The position numbers and the translations under genes are program-made. A stretch of DNA of 64,000 nt, taken from Acidobacteriota bacterium. Its GTDB lineage: Bacteria; Acidobacteriota; Terriglobia; Bryobacterales; UBA6623. The notes below the pieces were generated by a model, which was given only the letters and a program-made list of their open reading frames with translations, was not told the DNA's origin and did no database searches. The DNA is taken from contig WGMB01000008.1 in NCBI GenBank assembly GCA_016125275.1, positions 1 to 64,000 on the forward strand. The letters run 5' to 3'. Shown here in pieces: positions 53,838-63,699 of this stretch (position 1 is the stretch's first letter; the number at the start of each line of letters is the position of its first letter).

Positions 53838-55772
53838 CTAGTCCTCGCCCGAGGTGGTCGACAGCCGGTTCAGCACCGACAAGTCTTCCAACGTGGTAAC
53901 GTCTCCGGTCACCTTGTCCTGCGTCACGATCTCGCGCAGCAGGCGGCGCATGATCTTGCCCGAACGCGTCTTCGGCAGCCCTTCACTGAAGCGGATCTGC
54001 TTGGGCCGCGCAAACTTGCCGATCTCGTGGCCGACCCAGTCGCGTAGCGTCGCCGCCAGCTCGTCACTCGGCTCGTAGGTGGATTTCAGCGTCACGAAGG
54101 CGATCACGGCCTGGCCGGTCAGCTCGTCCGGCGCGCCGATGACGGCGGCCTCGGCCACCGATTCGTGGCGAACCAGCGAGGATTCCAGCTCCGCCGTCGA
54201 CATGCGGTGGCCGGACACGTTCATCACGTCGTCCACCCGGCCCAGCACCCAGATGTAACCGTCTTCGTCGCGCCGCGCCGCGTCGCCCACGAAATAGCAG
54301 CCGTCCAACTGGCTCCAGTAGGTCTTCACGAAGCGGTCCGGGTCGCCCTGTAGGGTGCGGAACATCGATGGCCAGGGGCCTCGGACGATCAGGTAGCCCT
54401 CGCTGCCCTTGGGCACGCTGTTGCCGTCCATGTCGACCACGTCGGCCAGGACGCCCGGCAGCGGGAAGGTCGCCGAGCCGGGTTTGAGCGGCGTGGCGCC
54501 GGGCAAGGCGCTGATCATGATCGATCCGGTTTCGGTCTGCCACCAGGTATCCACGATGGGGCAGCGCTCGTGGCCGATCACCTTGTGGTACCACTCCCAG
54601 GCGGCCGGATTGATCGGCTCTCCCACGGAGCCCAGCAGGCGCAGGCTCGAGAGGTCGTGCCGGTTGGGGAAGTGCTCGCCGAACTTGATGAAGGCCCGGA
54701 TCGCCGTGGGCGAGGTGTAGAAGACATTCACCGAATACTTAGCGCAGATTCGCCAAAAGCGATCCGGCTCCGGGTAGTCCGGCGCACCCTCGTACATCAC
54801 CGACGTCGTTCCGGCCAGCAGAGGGCCGTAGACGATATAGCTGTGGCCGGTGACCCAGCCCACGTCGGCGGCGCACCAGTAGGTGTCTTCGTCCTTCAAG
54901 TCGAAGACCCACTTCATGGAGCTCGCCAACTGCACCTGGTAGCCGCCGGTCGTATGGACGATGCCCTTGGGCTTGCCGGTGGTGCCGGAGGTATAGAGGA
55001 CGTAGAGAGGATGCTCGGCGTCGAGCTCGACGGCCGGACAGGTCTCCGGCATGTCGGTGATCAGGTCCTCCCAGTCGTGGTCGCGCCCGGCCTGCATCTC
55101 GACCTTCTCGCCCGTGCGGCGGTAGACGATCACGTTGGTGACGCTGGGGCAGTCCACCAATGCCTCGTCGACGGCGTCCTTCAGACGGACCGTGCGACCG
55201 CGGCGATAGCCCCCGTCGGCGGTGATGACGATGCCGGCTTCGAGGTCCTGGATGCGCATCTTGAGCGCCTCGGACGAGAAGCCGCCGAACACCACCGAGT
55301 GCGTGATGCCCAGCCGGGCGCAGGCCAGCATGGCGATGGGCAGCTCGGGCACCATCGGCATGTAGATGATGGCGCGGTCGCCGGTCTTGTAGCCGAGCTT
55401 GAGCAGGATGTTGGCGAAGCGCTGCACGCGCCGGGACAGCTCTTGGTAGGTCAGGATCTGCTGGTCGCCGGGCTCCCCTTCCCAGATGATGGCCGCCTTG
55501 TTCTTCCGCCAGGTCTTCACATGGCGGTCGATGCAGTTGTACGCCATGTTGGTCTTGGCGCCGGTGAACCACTTGTAGAACGGGGCGTTGGAGGCGTCGA
55601 GAACCTTGTCCCACGGTTTGAACCAGTCGATGCGCTCCTGGGCCATACGGCCCCAAAACGCTTCCGGATCGGCCTTGGCCTCCTCAAAGAGCTCTTGATA
55701 GGCGTCCATGCCGGAGACGTGGGCCTGTGCGACGAATTCGGGAGAAGGCGGATAGATCTTGTCGGCTGCCAT
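53838..55772 (-). CDS. acs: acetyl-CoA synthetase (AMP-forming)
   Basis: 644 aa, the usual length. It converts acetate, ATP and CoA to acetyl-CoA via acetyl-AMP. The ANL core motif is [19 protein letters not shown], the DTWWQTETG motif follows, and the hinge is [17 protein letters not shown]606 ([11 protein letters not shown]) is the catalytic Lys that is reversibly acetylated in this family. The ATG at 55772 is chosen because [17 protein letters not shown] matches family N-termini. No SD; AGGATA (minus TATCCT) ends 11 nt upstream. It is divergent from the TolC-like gene. Confidence 0.96.
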   Translation of the reverse strand: MAADKIYPPSPEFVAQAHVSGMDAYQELFEEAKADPEAFWGRMAQERIDWFKPWDKVLDASNAPFYKWFTGAKTNMAYNCIDRHVKTWRKNKAAIIWEGEPGDQQILTYQELSRRVQRFANILLKLGYKTGDRAIIYMPMVPELPIAMLACARLGITHSVVFGGFSSEALKMRIQDLEAGIVITADGGYRRGRTVRLKDAVDEALVDCPSVTNVIVYRRTGEKVEMQAGRDHDWEDLITDMPETCPAVELDAEHPLYVLYTSGTTGKPKGIVHTTGGYQVQLASSMKWVFDLKDEDTYWCAADVGWVTGHSYIVYGPLLAGTTSVMYEGAPDYPEPDRFWRICAKYSVNVFYTSPTAIRAFIKFGEHFPNRHDLSSLRLLGSVGEPINPAAWEWYHKVIGHERCPIVDTWWQTETGSIMISALPGATPLKPGSATFPLPGVLADVVDMDGNSVPKGSEGYLIVRGPWPSMFRTLQGDPDRFVKTYWSQLDGCYFVGDAARRDEDGYIWVLGRVDDVMNVSGHRMSTAELESSLVRHESVAEAAVIGAPDELTGQAVIAFVTLKSTYEPSDELAATLRDWVGHEIGKFARPKQIRFSEGLPKTRSGKIMRRLLREIVTQDKVTGDVTTLEDLSVLNRLSTTSGED

Positions 55773-55964
55773 AGCGTTTCGACAGGATAGCAACAGCGAG
55801 GCGAAAGGCTCCAGGGGCCGGGCCGGCGCGGACGAAGCGGCACGGTGTGAATTCGAGCCAACGAAACTTCCGCATCCCTCGTCTCGTATCCAGTAGCTCG
55901 GGCGCGAAGTGCGATAGAAATGGAGGAGCCTTACGGCGTCGCGCATAGGCCCTGGGGAATCTTC

Positions 55965-57926
55965 ATGACTCGACATCCGTTCGTTCGCGCTCTCTCGCTG
56001 GCGCTCGCCCTTCTTCTTGCCCTACCGGCCGTCGGCCAGGAGGCGACGAATGGTACGGCAGACATTGACTATTCGCTCTCCAACGGCGCTTTCTGGAACT
56101 TCGGCATCTACCGTCCGCGCTACGTGCCCGAGGCGGATCTGGCGGACTCGGCGCGGCTGGATCAGATGATCCGCAACGGCAAGCTCTACCTCTCCCTGGC
56201 GGACGCGATTGCGCTAGCGATCGAGAACAACTTGGATTTGGCCGTAGCGCGCTACTCGCCGCTGGAGGCGGAGGCGGATCTATTGCGCGCCCGCGCCGGC
56301 GCCAACCTCTCCGGCGTGCAGACGCAGATCTCCACCCTCTCCACCGGCCAATCCGTGGGCGGCAACAATAACTTCACCGGCGGCGGCATCAGCGGCCAGG
56401 CGACGGGCATCAGCCAGGGGGCGAGCAGCTCGGTGAGCTCGGCGTCGGGTGGCGCGGGCAACGCGGCTTCGTTCTTCGGCACGCAGACGATCAACCTGGA
56501 CCCGCAACTCACGGCTTCGACCTCGATCTACCGCACCAGCGTGCCGCAGGTGACCAGCTTTATCGTCGGTTCGAACACGCTGATCAATGACGCGCGCTCC
56601 TACAACATGAGCTATTCGCAGGGCTTCGTCACCGGCACCACGCTCAACATCAGCACCTCGGCTTTCCGGCAGCGCAACAACTCCATCCGCAACAACTTCA
56701 ACCCCACGATTTCCGCCGACATCTCGGCTTCGATTACGCAGCGGCTGACGCAGGGCTTCGGACGCGCCGTCAACGCCCGCAACATCCGCATCGCGCGCAA
56801 CAACCAGGAGATCGAGGACCTGAACTTCGAGGAGCAAGTGATCACGACGGTCAGCCGCCTCCAAACCCTCTACTGGGACTTGGTGACGCTGCGCCAGATC
56901 GTGGAAGCCCGCCGTTTGGACGTAGAGCTGGCCGAAAAGCTCGTGACCGACACGGCCAAGCAGGTGGAGCTCGGCTTTCAGGCGCAAATCGAGGTGACGC
57001 GCTCGCAGGCCGAGGCGACAACCTTCCGGCAGCAGCTCGTGCAGGCCGAGGCGCAGGTCAAGGAGCAACAGGAAGTGCTCAAGAACGCCCTGACCAAACA
57101 CGGCCCGACCAGCGTCACCCTGGCCGGGGTCGAGATCATCCCCACCGACTCCGTGTTCGTGCCGGACCAGGAGCCGGTTCGGCCGGTGCAGGATCTGGTG
57201 GAGGAGGCGCTGCGGTCGCAGCCCGGGCTGTCGCGCTCGCGGATCAGCCGCAGCAACGCGGACATCAACCTGCGGGGCATCCGCAACGCCTTGAAGCCTG
57301 CGCTGGATGTAAGCGCGTTCGCCACCAACAACGGCCTGGCCGGCACGATCAACCCAAACGTGATCGTGGCGCCCGGAACCCAACTGCCGGACGCCTACTT
57401 CGTGGGCGGCGGACCGACGGCCTACGCCCAGGCGTTCCGGCGGAATTTCCCGGACTACGGCGTACAGTTTCGGCTGAGCATTCCGCTCAAGAACCGGCAG
57501 GCGCAAGCGGATATGTCGCGCGAATTGCTGCGCCAGCGTAAGTCCGACATTCAGATTCGGCAGCAGGAGAACTCCATCAAGCTCGACGTAGCGCGCGCCC
57601 TCACCAGCCTGAACCAGGCTCGGGCCAGTTATGACGTGGCGCGCGAGGCTCGCGAGCTGCGCGACGAGATGGTCGAAGCCGAACGCAAGCGCTTCGCTCT
57701 GGGGTCGTCCACGATCTTCCAGATCATCCAAGCGCAGCGCGACTTGTCGGCGGCCCGCACCAATGAAGTCAACGCCTTGAGCTCCTATCAGGCGGCTCGA
57801 TTGGGCCTGCAACAGGTGACCGGGCAGACGCTGAAGGCGAACAGCGTCTCGCTGGAGGAAGCCTATTCCGGGCAGTCCGGCAAGTCGGCGGATCCGGTCC
57901 CGCCGGAATTGCTGAAGGGGCCTTAG
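55965..57926 (+). CDS. TolC-like outer-membrane efflux protein
   Basis: 653 aa; typical TolC proteins are about 450-500, so it is long. Signal peptide at 1-24. Two outer-membrane-efflux repeats: the first opens [21 protein letters not shown], the second lies near 340-600. The extra length is a Gly/Ser/Asn-rich insert at about 115-190 ([20 protein letters not shown]). Long helical coiled-coil regions fit the periplasmic tunnel. It is a candidate outer partner of the ADOP/HlyD exporter. The ATG at 55965 is chosen from the signal peptide. Confidence 0.88.
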   Translation: MTRHPFVRALSLALALLLALPAVGQEATNGTADIDYSLSNGAFWNFGIYRPRYVPEADLADSARLDQMIRNGKLYLSLADAIALAIENNLDLAVARYSPLEAEADLLRARAGANLSGVQTQISTLSTGQSVGGNNNFTGGGISGQATGISQGASSSVSSASGGAGNAASFFGTQTINLDPQLTASTSIYRTSVPQVTSFIVGSNTLINDARSYNMSYSQGFVTGTTLNISTSAFRQRNNSIRNNFNPTISADISASITQRLTQGFGRAVNARNIRIARNNQEIEDLNFEEQVITTVSRLQTLYWDLVTLRQIVEARRLDVELAEKLVTDTAKQVELGFQAQIEVTRSQAEATTFRQQLVQAEAQVKEQQEVLKNALTKHGPTSVTLAGVEIIPTDSVFVPDQEPVRPVQDLVEEALRSQPGLSRSRISRSNADINLRGIRNALKPALDVSAFATNNGLAGTINPNVIVAPGTQLPDAYFVGGGPTAYAQAFRRNFPDYGVQFRLSIPLKNRQAQADMSRELLRQRKSDIQIRQQENSIKLDVARALTSLNQARASYDVAREARELRDEMVEAERKRFALGSSTIFQIIQAQRDLSAARTNEVNALSSYQAARLGLQQVTGQTLKANSVSLEEAYSGQSGKSADPVPPELLKGP

Positions 57927-57989
57927 GCGGTTCCACCCTTCGATAAGGTTCAGCTCTTCGACGAGGATCGGTTACGATTCGGAAATAGT

Positions 57990-58013
57990 CTTCGGGTCCG
58001 GACGGGTCCGAAG
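57990..58013 (+). other. inverted repeat in the leader of the 58026 gene
   Basis: CTTCGG (57990-57995) pairs with CCGAAG (58008-58013) around GTCCGGACGGGT, which itself contains the palindrome GTCCGGAC. It may end the TolC transcript or fold in the short leader 12 nt before the next ATG. Confidence 0.4.
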
Positions 58014-58025
58014 ACCTTTCCGACG

Positions 58026-58817
58026 ATGCACTATTTTCGCCTCTTTATCCTCCTGTTTCTAGCTGTCAATTTGGTCGCGGGAGAAGGTTCGGACGACGGA
58101 GACTCTCCCGAGCCGGCCGCGGTGGCCACACCGCTGGAGCTGAGTCCGATGATTGCGCCGCTGATCGCCCCGGCGACGCCGATCGCGACGAAGCCGTCAC
58201 TCGAGCGCAACGTAGACTGGGCGGGCGTGTTGCGGCAGGCAAGCCTGGCGTTGGCGTTTCAACAGGCCTTTCGCGTGGCCGCTCAGCCCAAGACGCGGGC
58301 GGAGCTCGGCGGGCCGTTCTGGAAGGACTACGGGGCGTCCTTGCGGGGCATCCGTGGCTGGCGCGACGGCGACTCCACCTTCACCAACTACTTCGCCCAC
58401 CCCATGATGGGCTCGATGGCGGGGTATATCTACCTGGCCAACGACCGGCGCGGCGAGGTCGAGTTTGGGGCGAGCCGACGCTATTGGGCGACGCGGCTGC
58501 GCGCGACGGGCTTTTCGGCCGCCTACAGCACGGTGTTCGAGATCGGACCGCTGAGCGAAGCGAGCGTGGGCAACGTGGGCCTGCACTCAGGGACGAACGG
58601 GGCGGTGGACTTTGTGATGACGCCGGTGGGCGGCCTGGGCTGGATGGTGGCCGAGGACGCTCTAGACAAGCACGTGATCCAGCCGATCGAGCGCGGCGCG
58701 AACAACCGCTGGATCAGCGCCACCCTGCGCTGCGTGCTCAATCCTTCGCGATCGATGTCGCACCTGTCGCGGCTGGAGCCGCCGTGGCGGCGGTCCGGCC
58801 GAACGCTGCGGGAGTGA
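58026..58817 (+). CDS. hypothetical exported/envelope protein
   Basis: 263 aa. Signal peptide at 1-18 (MHYFRLFILLFLAVNLVA), an acidic/Pro-rich linker to about 58, then a conserved-looking domain: QASLALAFQQAFRVA, FTNYFAHPMMGSMAGYIYLAN, ATRLRATGFSAAYSTVFEIG, and GTNGAVDFVMTPVGGLGWMV. The alternating hydrophobic stretches suggest association with the outer membrane or several short membrane segments. No known family is recognised. It ends 29 bp before the padR operator. Confidence 0.7.
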   Translation: MHYFRLFILLFLAVNLVAGEGSDDGDSPEPAAVATPLELSPMIAPLIAPATPIATKPSLERNVDWAGVLRQASLALAFQQAFRVAAQPKTRAELGGPFWKDYGASLRGIRGWRDGDSTFTNYFAHPMMGSMAGYIYLANDRRGEVEFGASRRYWATRLRATGFSAAYSTVFEIGPLSEASVGNVGLHSGTNGAVDFVMTPVGGLGWMVAEDALDKHVIQPIERGANNRWISATLRCVLNPSRSMSHLSRLEPPWRRSGRTLRE

Positions 58818-58846
58818 AGAGTCGGCGAGCGGCATAGCCCATTGCC

Positions 58847-58872
58847 AGCTATATCGACTTGTAGATATAGCT
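58847..58872 (+). promoter_or_regulatory. perfect 9-bp inverted repeat, PadR-type operator
   Basis: AGCTATATC-N8-GATATAGCT, 11 bp upstream of the padR-remnant ATG. PadR regulators typically bind AT-rich palindromes of this shape in their own promoters. The site is intact although the regulator gene is broken. Confidence 0.65.
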
Positions 58873-58883
58873 GAAGTCGACTC

Positions 58884-59106
58884 ATGTCTCGCCCGGTTGC
58901 GTCCTTCCACATCCTGGTCTCGCTGGCCGACGGCGACCGCCACGGCTACAGCATCATGCAGGACGTGGCCGAACGGCCGGACCGGGCCCACGACGACGAG
59001 TCGCCGCTGCTACTACCGACTGACCGACGAAGGCCGACGGGCGGCGCGAGCGGAGCTCGACAGGCTGTCGGAGAGCGGTCCTCCTAAGGCGTGGGCAGGT
59101 TGTTGA
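58884..59106 (+). pseudogene. degraded PadR-family transcriptional regulator
   Basis: The first frame (ATG 58884) encodes the PadR N-terminus: FHILVSLADGDRHGYSIMQD. The PadR wing and C-terminal strand (CYYRLTDEGRRAARAELDRL) continue in a different frame (+1) from about 59004. The roughly 35 residues that should hold the recognition helix and TLYxxL motif are absent. So there is both an internal deletion and a frameshift; an intact PadR has 105 or more residues. The tail overlaps the end of the convergent DedA-methyltransferase gene. Confidence 0.8.
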
Positions 59107-60355
59107 GCCTCGACGCCGGAACCTTGCGCAGCATCACCTGATAGCGGCGGTGCACGACCTCCAACTCGTCGCCGAAGGTTTCGACGAAGAAGTCGATCGC
59201 CATGCGGGGTCGCAGGGCCGGGTCCAGCTCGAGCTTGTAGCCGTAGTCATCAGCGATCAGCAACCCTTCGGGACGCACGAGGCGCCACGCCAGAACCAGA
59301 TCCTCGAGAACAGATTTGGCGCGGTGGTTGCCGTCGATGTAGACGACATCGAAGAGCTCGTCGACGGGCAACTTGCGCAACTCGATCTGCGAGAACCCAT
59401 GGATGACGCGCACCCGCTCGGCGATGCCGGCAGCGCGGAGGTTCGACAAGAAGCAGTCCAGCACCTCGCCGTCCTTCTCGGCAAAACCGGGCCAGTGATA
59501 GAAGGGGTCGATGCAGACGGCACGCGAGTCCGGATGCGTCAGGACGTTCTCGAACAGCCACAGGACCGAGCGGCCCTCCGCGCTGCCCACCTCCAGGTAG
59601 CGCAGGCCGGGACGCCCCCGAAACGGCTCCAGCATGGCGCTCCAGGTGGGGATGTTGTGAGAGAACCAGTCGCATTCCAGGCTGAAATCGTACGATCCCC
59701 GGAAGGGCTCCGCGACGGGCTCGGCGTCCGGAACGCCGTCCACCGGAGAAGCTTCGATGCGATAGACGTGCTCGTCGTCGGACACCTTGCGGCTCACGGC
59801 GCGCCACGCGAACGGGTCGTGGCGTCGCCAGAGGTAGATGGCGAAGAGGATGGCAAAGAGGCCGCCGGCGATCCAGGGCAGGTTGCGTTCGAGGTCGGCG
59901 TAGAGCTTCTCGAGGACGCTGCCGAAGAAGTAGGCTCCGGCTCCGACGACGGTTCCCCAGAACAGGGCGCCAGCGGCGTTCCAGAAGGAGAAGCGCCGCT
60001 GGGACATGCCCGAGGCTCCGCAGAGAGCCGGGATGGTAAGCCGGAAACCCCACAAGAAGCGCGCGACGAAGGTCAGCAGGCCGCTGCGCTGGGCCGTCCA
60101 CCGCTCCACACGCGCCAGCTTGGGGCTCTCGCCAGCCCGTTTCTCGATCCAAGGACGGCCATGGCGGCGCCCCAGCCGGAAGGTGACCTCGCTCGCCAAA
60201 CAACTGCCGGCCACGGTGGCGACGAACGTCCAGAACGGGTCCAGGCGGCCTTGCTGAGCCAGGAAGGCGCCGGTGGCCATGGCGGCGTCGCCCTCCACGC
60301 CGGCCCCCAGAAATAGTAGGACGTAGCCGTACTTGTAGAGAGCCTCAGCCAGCAT
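59084..60355 (-). CDS. DedA-type membrane protein fused to a class I methyltransferase domain
   Basis: 423 aa. Residues 1-185 are a DedA/VTT domain: re-entrant helices, the GRRHGRPWIEKR loop, and RFLWGFRLTIPALCGASGMS with the family's conserved Arg/Pro-Gly. From about 225 a Methyltransf_24-like SAM domain follows: glycine motif YLEVGSAEGRSVLWL, VCIDPFYHWPGF, VYIDGNHRAKSVLEDL and IADDYGYKLE. DedA proteins are linked to undecaprenyl-phosphate or lipid translocation; the fusion suggests methylation of a membrane-delivered lipid or sugar. The fused tail is intact and in frame. Confidence 0.88.
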   Translation of the reverse strand: MLAEALYKYGYVLLFLGAGVEGDAAMATGAFLAQQGRLDPFWTFVATVAGSCLASEVTFRLGRRHGRPWIEKRAGESPKLARVERWTAQRSGLLTFVARFLWGFRLTIPALCGASGMSQRRFSFWNAAGALFWGTVVGAGAYFFGSVLEKLYADLERNLPWIAGGLFAILFAIYLWRRHDPFAWRAVSRKVSDDEHVYRIEASPVDGVPDAEPVAEPFRGSYDFSLECDWFSHNIPTWSAMLEPFRGRPGLRYLEVGSAEGRSVLWLFENVLTHPDSRAVCIDPFYHWPGFAEKDGEVLDCFLSNLRAAGIAERVRVIHGFSQIELRKLPVDELFDVVYIDGNHRAKSVLEDLVLAWRLVRPEGLLIADDYGYKLELDPALRPRMAIDFFVETFGDELEVVHRRYQVMLRKVPASRLNNLPTP

Positions 60356-60375
60356 CGAGTCGATCTGGGGAGAGC

Positions 60376-60684
60376 CTAGGAGGTCTCGTCAGCGTCACGG
60401 TCGGCGGTGGCGCGCTTGGCTCGCCGGAAGGAGCTCCAGCCGAACCAGGAAAACAGCAGGACGAACGCGAGGGCCAGCAGGAAGCGCGGCAAGGCTTCCG
60501 GATCAGTCTCCATCTGCTGCCAGCTTTGCAGCAGGCCGTTCGCGCTAATGGCAAAGAAAAGGGCCAAGGTGAAGAACACGAAGCCCATCACCTCGAGCCA
60601 GAGCTGACGCAAGATCAACAGCAGCCGGGGAACGAAGCTCAAAGTCTCCTTCCAGCCCGCTTCCATCGCCCGAAAAATCCGCAT
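60376..60684 (-). CDS. small two-helix membrane protein
   Basis: 102 aa from the ATG at 60684. Two hydrophobic segments (about 32-48, EVMGFVFFTLALFFAI, and 66-83, RFLLALAFVLLFSWFGW) with a basic/acidic tail. No family recognised. It ends 20 bp before the DedA-methyltransferase start on the same strand, so it may be in the same transcript. Confidence 0.65.
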   Translation of the reverse strand: MRIFRAMEAGWKETLSFVPRLLLILRQLWLEVMGFVFFTLALFFAISANGLLQSWQQMETDPEALPRFLLALAFVLLFSWFGWSSFRRAKRATADRDADETS

Positions 60685-60737
60685 CGCTACCCTGAATCCT
60701 ACCAAGCCGCGGGCTCCGGCGCTCGGCTGCGCGCCGG

Positions 60738-61370
60738 CTATCGGCGCAGCAGTTGGAAGGCGATCTCTCGTCCGTATCCGTAGCGCAGGGCCATGGAAAT
60801 CCAGAGCATCGCCAACGGCTCCAAGAAGCGCGACTGTGTCAAGGGTCCCACGTCGGCGGGCTCGAAGCCGATTTCGGCCGCCAGGGTCGCCGCGGTCTCC
60901 TTGGCGACCGGGTCGTCGCCGCAGTAGAGCATCGTCGCGCCGCGCCCGCCATAGTCCGGATTCTCCATGTTGTTGGAACCGGTGGTGTTGAAGATTTTGA
61001 CGACCTTGGCCTGCGGCGCCCAGGCCTGCACTTGCTCGCCGGCCGAGGTCGTCAGTCCGAGCGAGAGGCCGTCGAAGGTCTGGTTGACTGGATTCGTGCA
61101 GTCCAGAATGATCTTGCCCGCGAGGTCGCCGCATGCGTCCAAGGCTTCCTTCGTGGCGTCGCCCCAGGGCGTGGTCAGGACGACCACCTCCGCCTCGGCG
61201 GCGGCCTCGGCGACAGTCGCCGCCCGGCTCCCAGGCGCCTTGGCGACCGCCGCCTGAGCCTTTTCGGCTGCGGGATTCCTCACTCCAAAGACCACCGAGC
61301 GGCCTGCAGCCGCCCAGTGAGCCCCCAGCGCAGCGCCCACATTGCCCGAACCGATGATCGCGATCTTCAT
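60738..61370 (-). CDS. F420-dependent/NADP oxidoreductase-family (NPF-like) protein
   Basis: 210 aa from the ATG at 61370, preceded by AGGAGG at 7 nt. N-terminal Rossmann motif IAIIGSGNVGAALGAHWAAAG, then VVLTTPWGDATKEAL, DCTNPVN, VKIFNTTGSNNMENPDYG and the short C-terminal helix region. This matches the NADP:F420 oxidoreductase fold also used by many F420-independent reductases. No F420 genes are in view, so the cofactor partner and substrate are unknown. Confidence 0.87.
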   Translation of the reverse strand: MKIAIIGSGNVGAALGAHWAAAGRSVVFGVRNPAAEKAQAAVAKAPGSRAATVAEAAAEAEVVVLTTPWGDATKEALDACGDLAGKIILDCTNPVNQTFDGLSLGLTTSAGEQVQAWAPQAKVVKIFNTTGSNNMENPDYGGRGATMLYCGDDPVAKETAATLAAEIGFEPADVGPLTQSRFLEPLAMLWISMALRYGYGREIAFQLLRR

Positions 61371-61453
61371 ACAATGCCTCCTAGGGCGCATTCTGGAAAA
61401 CGGCCCCGCGGGTAGGCAAGCAAGACCCGGGGACCAGAAACGGTGGAGGGAAC

Positions 61454-62170
61454 TTGCGGCGCGTTTTCGTCGAAAGCATGGAAGGAGACAGGGCTGTGGT
61501 GCGGGGAGATCGCGCCCGCCATCTAGCCCGTGTGGTGCGGATTCGACCGGGCGAGGCGCTGGAGGTTTCCGACGGACGGCGAGCCTTTGTGGGCGAGGTG
61601 TTGTCGAGTGCGGCCGACGAGGTAGTGATCAAGTTGGGGGAGCCGCTGCCCGCCCCGACGGCGGCGCCGCGGGTCGAGCTGCTGTTCTCGATCATCAAGT
61701 TTCCGCGCTGGGAGACGGGCCTGGAGAAGGCGACCGAAGCGGGGGCCGACCGAATCGTTCCCGTCATCGCCGAACGGACCGACGGCGGCTTGGCTCGCGG
61801 CGCCGAAAAGAAGCTGGAGCGTTGGCGGACGATCGCCGAAGAGGCTGCGCAGCAGAGCCGCCGGCTGGCGGCGCCGGAGGTGTCCGAACCCGAGGAGCTA
61901 CGCGAGGCGCTGGGCCGCCCGGCTGAGCGTCGTTACTTTCTGGATTTCGGGGGCCAACCGCTGGACGAGGCGCTGGTCCCCTGCCCTTCCGATGCTCGCG
62001 TCAGCGTGCTGGTCGGCCCGGAAGGCGGCTGGTCAGACGCGGAGCGCGAAGCGGCCGCCGCCGCCGGTTGGACCGCGGTGCGGCTGGGCGACACAGTTCT
62101 GCGCGCCGAGACGGCGGCCATCGTGGCCGTCGCGCTGATTCGCCAGCTCACGCGCGAGGGGCGGGTTTGA
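61454..62170 (+). CDS. rsmE: 16S rRNA (uracil(1498)-N3)-methyltransferase
   Basis: 238 aa. N-terminal PUA-like domain (RRVFVE...RARHLARVVRIRPGE) and SPOUT/TrmD-like knot domain with IIKFPRWETGLEKATEAGAD, RTIAEEAAQQSRR, LVGPEGGWSDAE and RLGDTVLRAETAAIVAV, the SAM-binding trefoil signatures. It methylates U1498 in the decoding centre of 16S rRNA. The start is TTG at 61454 with GGAGG just upstream. The stop overlaps the TTG of the next gene. Confidence 0.95.
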   Translation: MRRVFVESMEGDRAVVRGDRARHLARVVRIRPGEALEVSDGRRAFVGEVLSSAADEVVIKLGEPLPAPTAAPRVELLFSIIKFPRWETGLEKATEAGADRIVPVIAERTDGGLARGAEKKLERWRTIAEEAAQQSRRLAAPEVSEPEELREALGRPAERRYFLDFGGQPLDEALVPCPSDARVSVLVGPEGGWSDAEREAAAAAGWTAVRLGDTVLRAETAAIVAVALIRQLTREGRV

Positions 62171-62841
62171 GCGATAGGGGTTGGCGCTCGCGCCTCCACA
62201 CGCTGGCGCCGTTCGCGGCCGGCGTCGTGTTGTTGCTGCTGGCCGCGGCGGCTTGGAAGCTGGGCTGGTTCGAACGGCTGCGCGACGTGGACGCGTTGGC
62301 CGAGGAGCTCCGGCAGGAGGGCTGGAAGGGCGCTCTGCTGTGCATCGCGGCTCAGTTCGTGCAGGTGGTGATCTTCATGATTCCGGGGGAGATCACCCAG
62401 GTCGCGGCGGGCTACGTTTTCGGGCTCTGGGTGGGCTTTTTCTACTCCGTGGTCGGGATCATGGCGGGCTCGGCGTGCGCTTACGGGCTGGGAAAGGCGT
62501 TGGGGCGGCCCACCTTCCTCAAGATCTTTGGGGAGGAGGCGCTGCAGAGGATGGTGGCGGCGGTCAACTCCGAGCGGGGCGTCTGGGGACTGTTCCTGCT
62601 GTTTCTGGCGCCGGGCGCTCCGAAGGACGCCATGTCGTACGGCTCCGGGTTGGCGGGCGTGGGGCTGGGGCGTTTTCTACTGGTTTCGGGGCTCGGCCGC
62701 CTGCCGGCGTTGTTCTTCAGCACGCTGTTCGGGGCCCAGGCCTTCGAGCGGGATTGGCGATCGCTGCTGTGGACAGCCCTGGTGGCGGGAGCCGCCGGAT
62801 TGGCATTTTGGCTGGTGCGCCGGAGGATCATGCCGTCGTGA
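62167..62841 (+). CDS. TVP38/TMEM64 (VTT/DedA-superfamily) membrane protein
   Basis: 224 aa from the TTG at 62167 (TTGA overlap with rsmE). Membrane helices at about 13-30, 58-80, 85-100 and further on; VTT motifs are IPGEITQVAAGYVFGLWVGF and GVGLGRFLLVSGLGRLPAL. The DedA superfamily includes lipid scramblases and undecaprenyl-phosphate flippases. This is the second VTT-fold protein in the last 5 kb. Its stop overlaps the GNAT start (GTGA), so rsmE, this gene and the GNAT gene form one coupled unit. Confidence 0.88.
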   Translation: MSDRGWRSRLHTLAPFAAGVVLLLLAAAAWKLGWFERLRDVDALAEELRQEGWKGALLCIAAQFVQVVIFMIPGEITQVAAGYVFGLWVGFFYSVVGIMAGSACAYGLGKALGRPTFLKIFGEEALQRMVAAVNSERGVWGLFLLFLAPGAPKDAMSYGSGLAGVGLGRFLLVSGLGRLPALFFSTLFGAQAFERDWRSLLWTALVAGAAGLAFWLVRRRIMPS

Positions 62842-63659
62842 TACGACCGATGACGTCCGTGGACATCCCCGGAGCGATGCGCTTGAAGGAGGCCGCCGGC
62901 TGGAACCAGACGCAGGCGGACTGGGAGTTACTGCTCCGCATGGCCCCGGACGGTTGCTGGATCTACGAGGCCGACGGTTTGGCGGCGGGGTCGGTCACGG
63001 CCGTGCGCTACGGGCTCGATCTGGCCTGGATCGGCATGGTGCTGGTGCTGCCGGAGTATCGCCGCCGCGGCATCGGCCGCCAGCTCCTGTTGCACGCCAT
63101 CGAAGCTTGCGATCGGCTGGGGGTTCGGCGGCTGGCGCTGGACGCCACCGAGATGGGCAGGCCGCTGTATCTTTCCTTGGGCTTCGTGGATGAGGAGCCG
63201 ATTGAACGTTGGGCGCTCGACGGGCTTGCTCCGCCGAACGTGGCTGATCGGACCTCAACAGGCCTGGAGTTGCGATACGAGGAAGGGCTCGACCGGCAGG
63301 CGCTGGGCGTCGACCGGCGGCGGCTGGTGGAGGAGCTGGCTGCCTTGCCGGGAGCCGAGGCGGCGTGGGACAGCGACGGCTACGCCTTGAGCCGACCCGG
63401 CTACCAAGCCCGTTACCTAGGGCCTCTGACGGCTCGCAACGTGGCCGCGGCGCGGCGATTATGTGAGGCGCTCTTGGCGAAACATCGCGGCGAGCGCTTC
63501 TTTTTCGATATCCTGCCTATGCGGGACCCCGTTGCGGAGTTGGCGACGAGCCTGGGCTTTCGACCGCTACGGAAGCTGGTCCGCATGAGCCGTCCCGCGG
63601 CGTCTCGTTCAACAGCTCCAGTTGGGATCTGTTCCGCCGCCGGGTTTGAGCTCGGCTAG
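62838..63659 (+). CDS. tandem GNAT-family N-acetyltransferase
   Basis: 273 aa from the GTG at 62838. The first GNAT domain (about 1-125) has the acetyl-CoA loop LPEYRRRGIGRQLLLHAIEA and the LYLSLGF strand. The second half (about 150-255) resembles a C-terminal acetyltransferase half-domain (YLGPLTARNVAAARRLCEAL, then FDILP) seen in related two-domain proteins. The acceptor substrate is unknown. It is coupled to the VTT gene; 40 bp downstream begins the folP-like gene. Confidence 0.87.
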   Translation: MIRPMTSVDIPGAMRLKEAAGWNQTQADWELLLRMAPDGCWIYEADGLAAGSVTAVRYGLDLAWIGMVLVLPEYRRRGIGRQLLLHAIEACDRLGVRRLALDATEMGRPLYLSLGFVDEEPIERWALDGLAPPNVADRTSTGLELRYEEGLDRQALGVDRRRLVEELAALPGAEAAWDSDGYALSRPGYQARYLGPLTARNVAAARRLCEALLAKHRGERFFFDILPMRDPVAELATSLGFRPLRKLVRMSRPAASRSTAPVGICSAAGFELG

Positions 63660-63699
63660 GATTGTTTTCGCTCGGAGTCCGTCCGCACCGTATCCCCGC

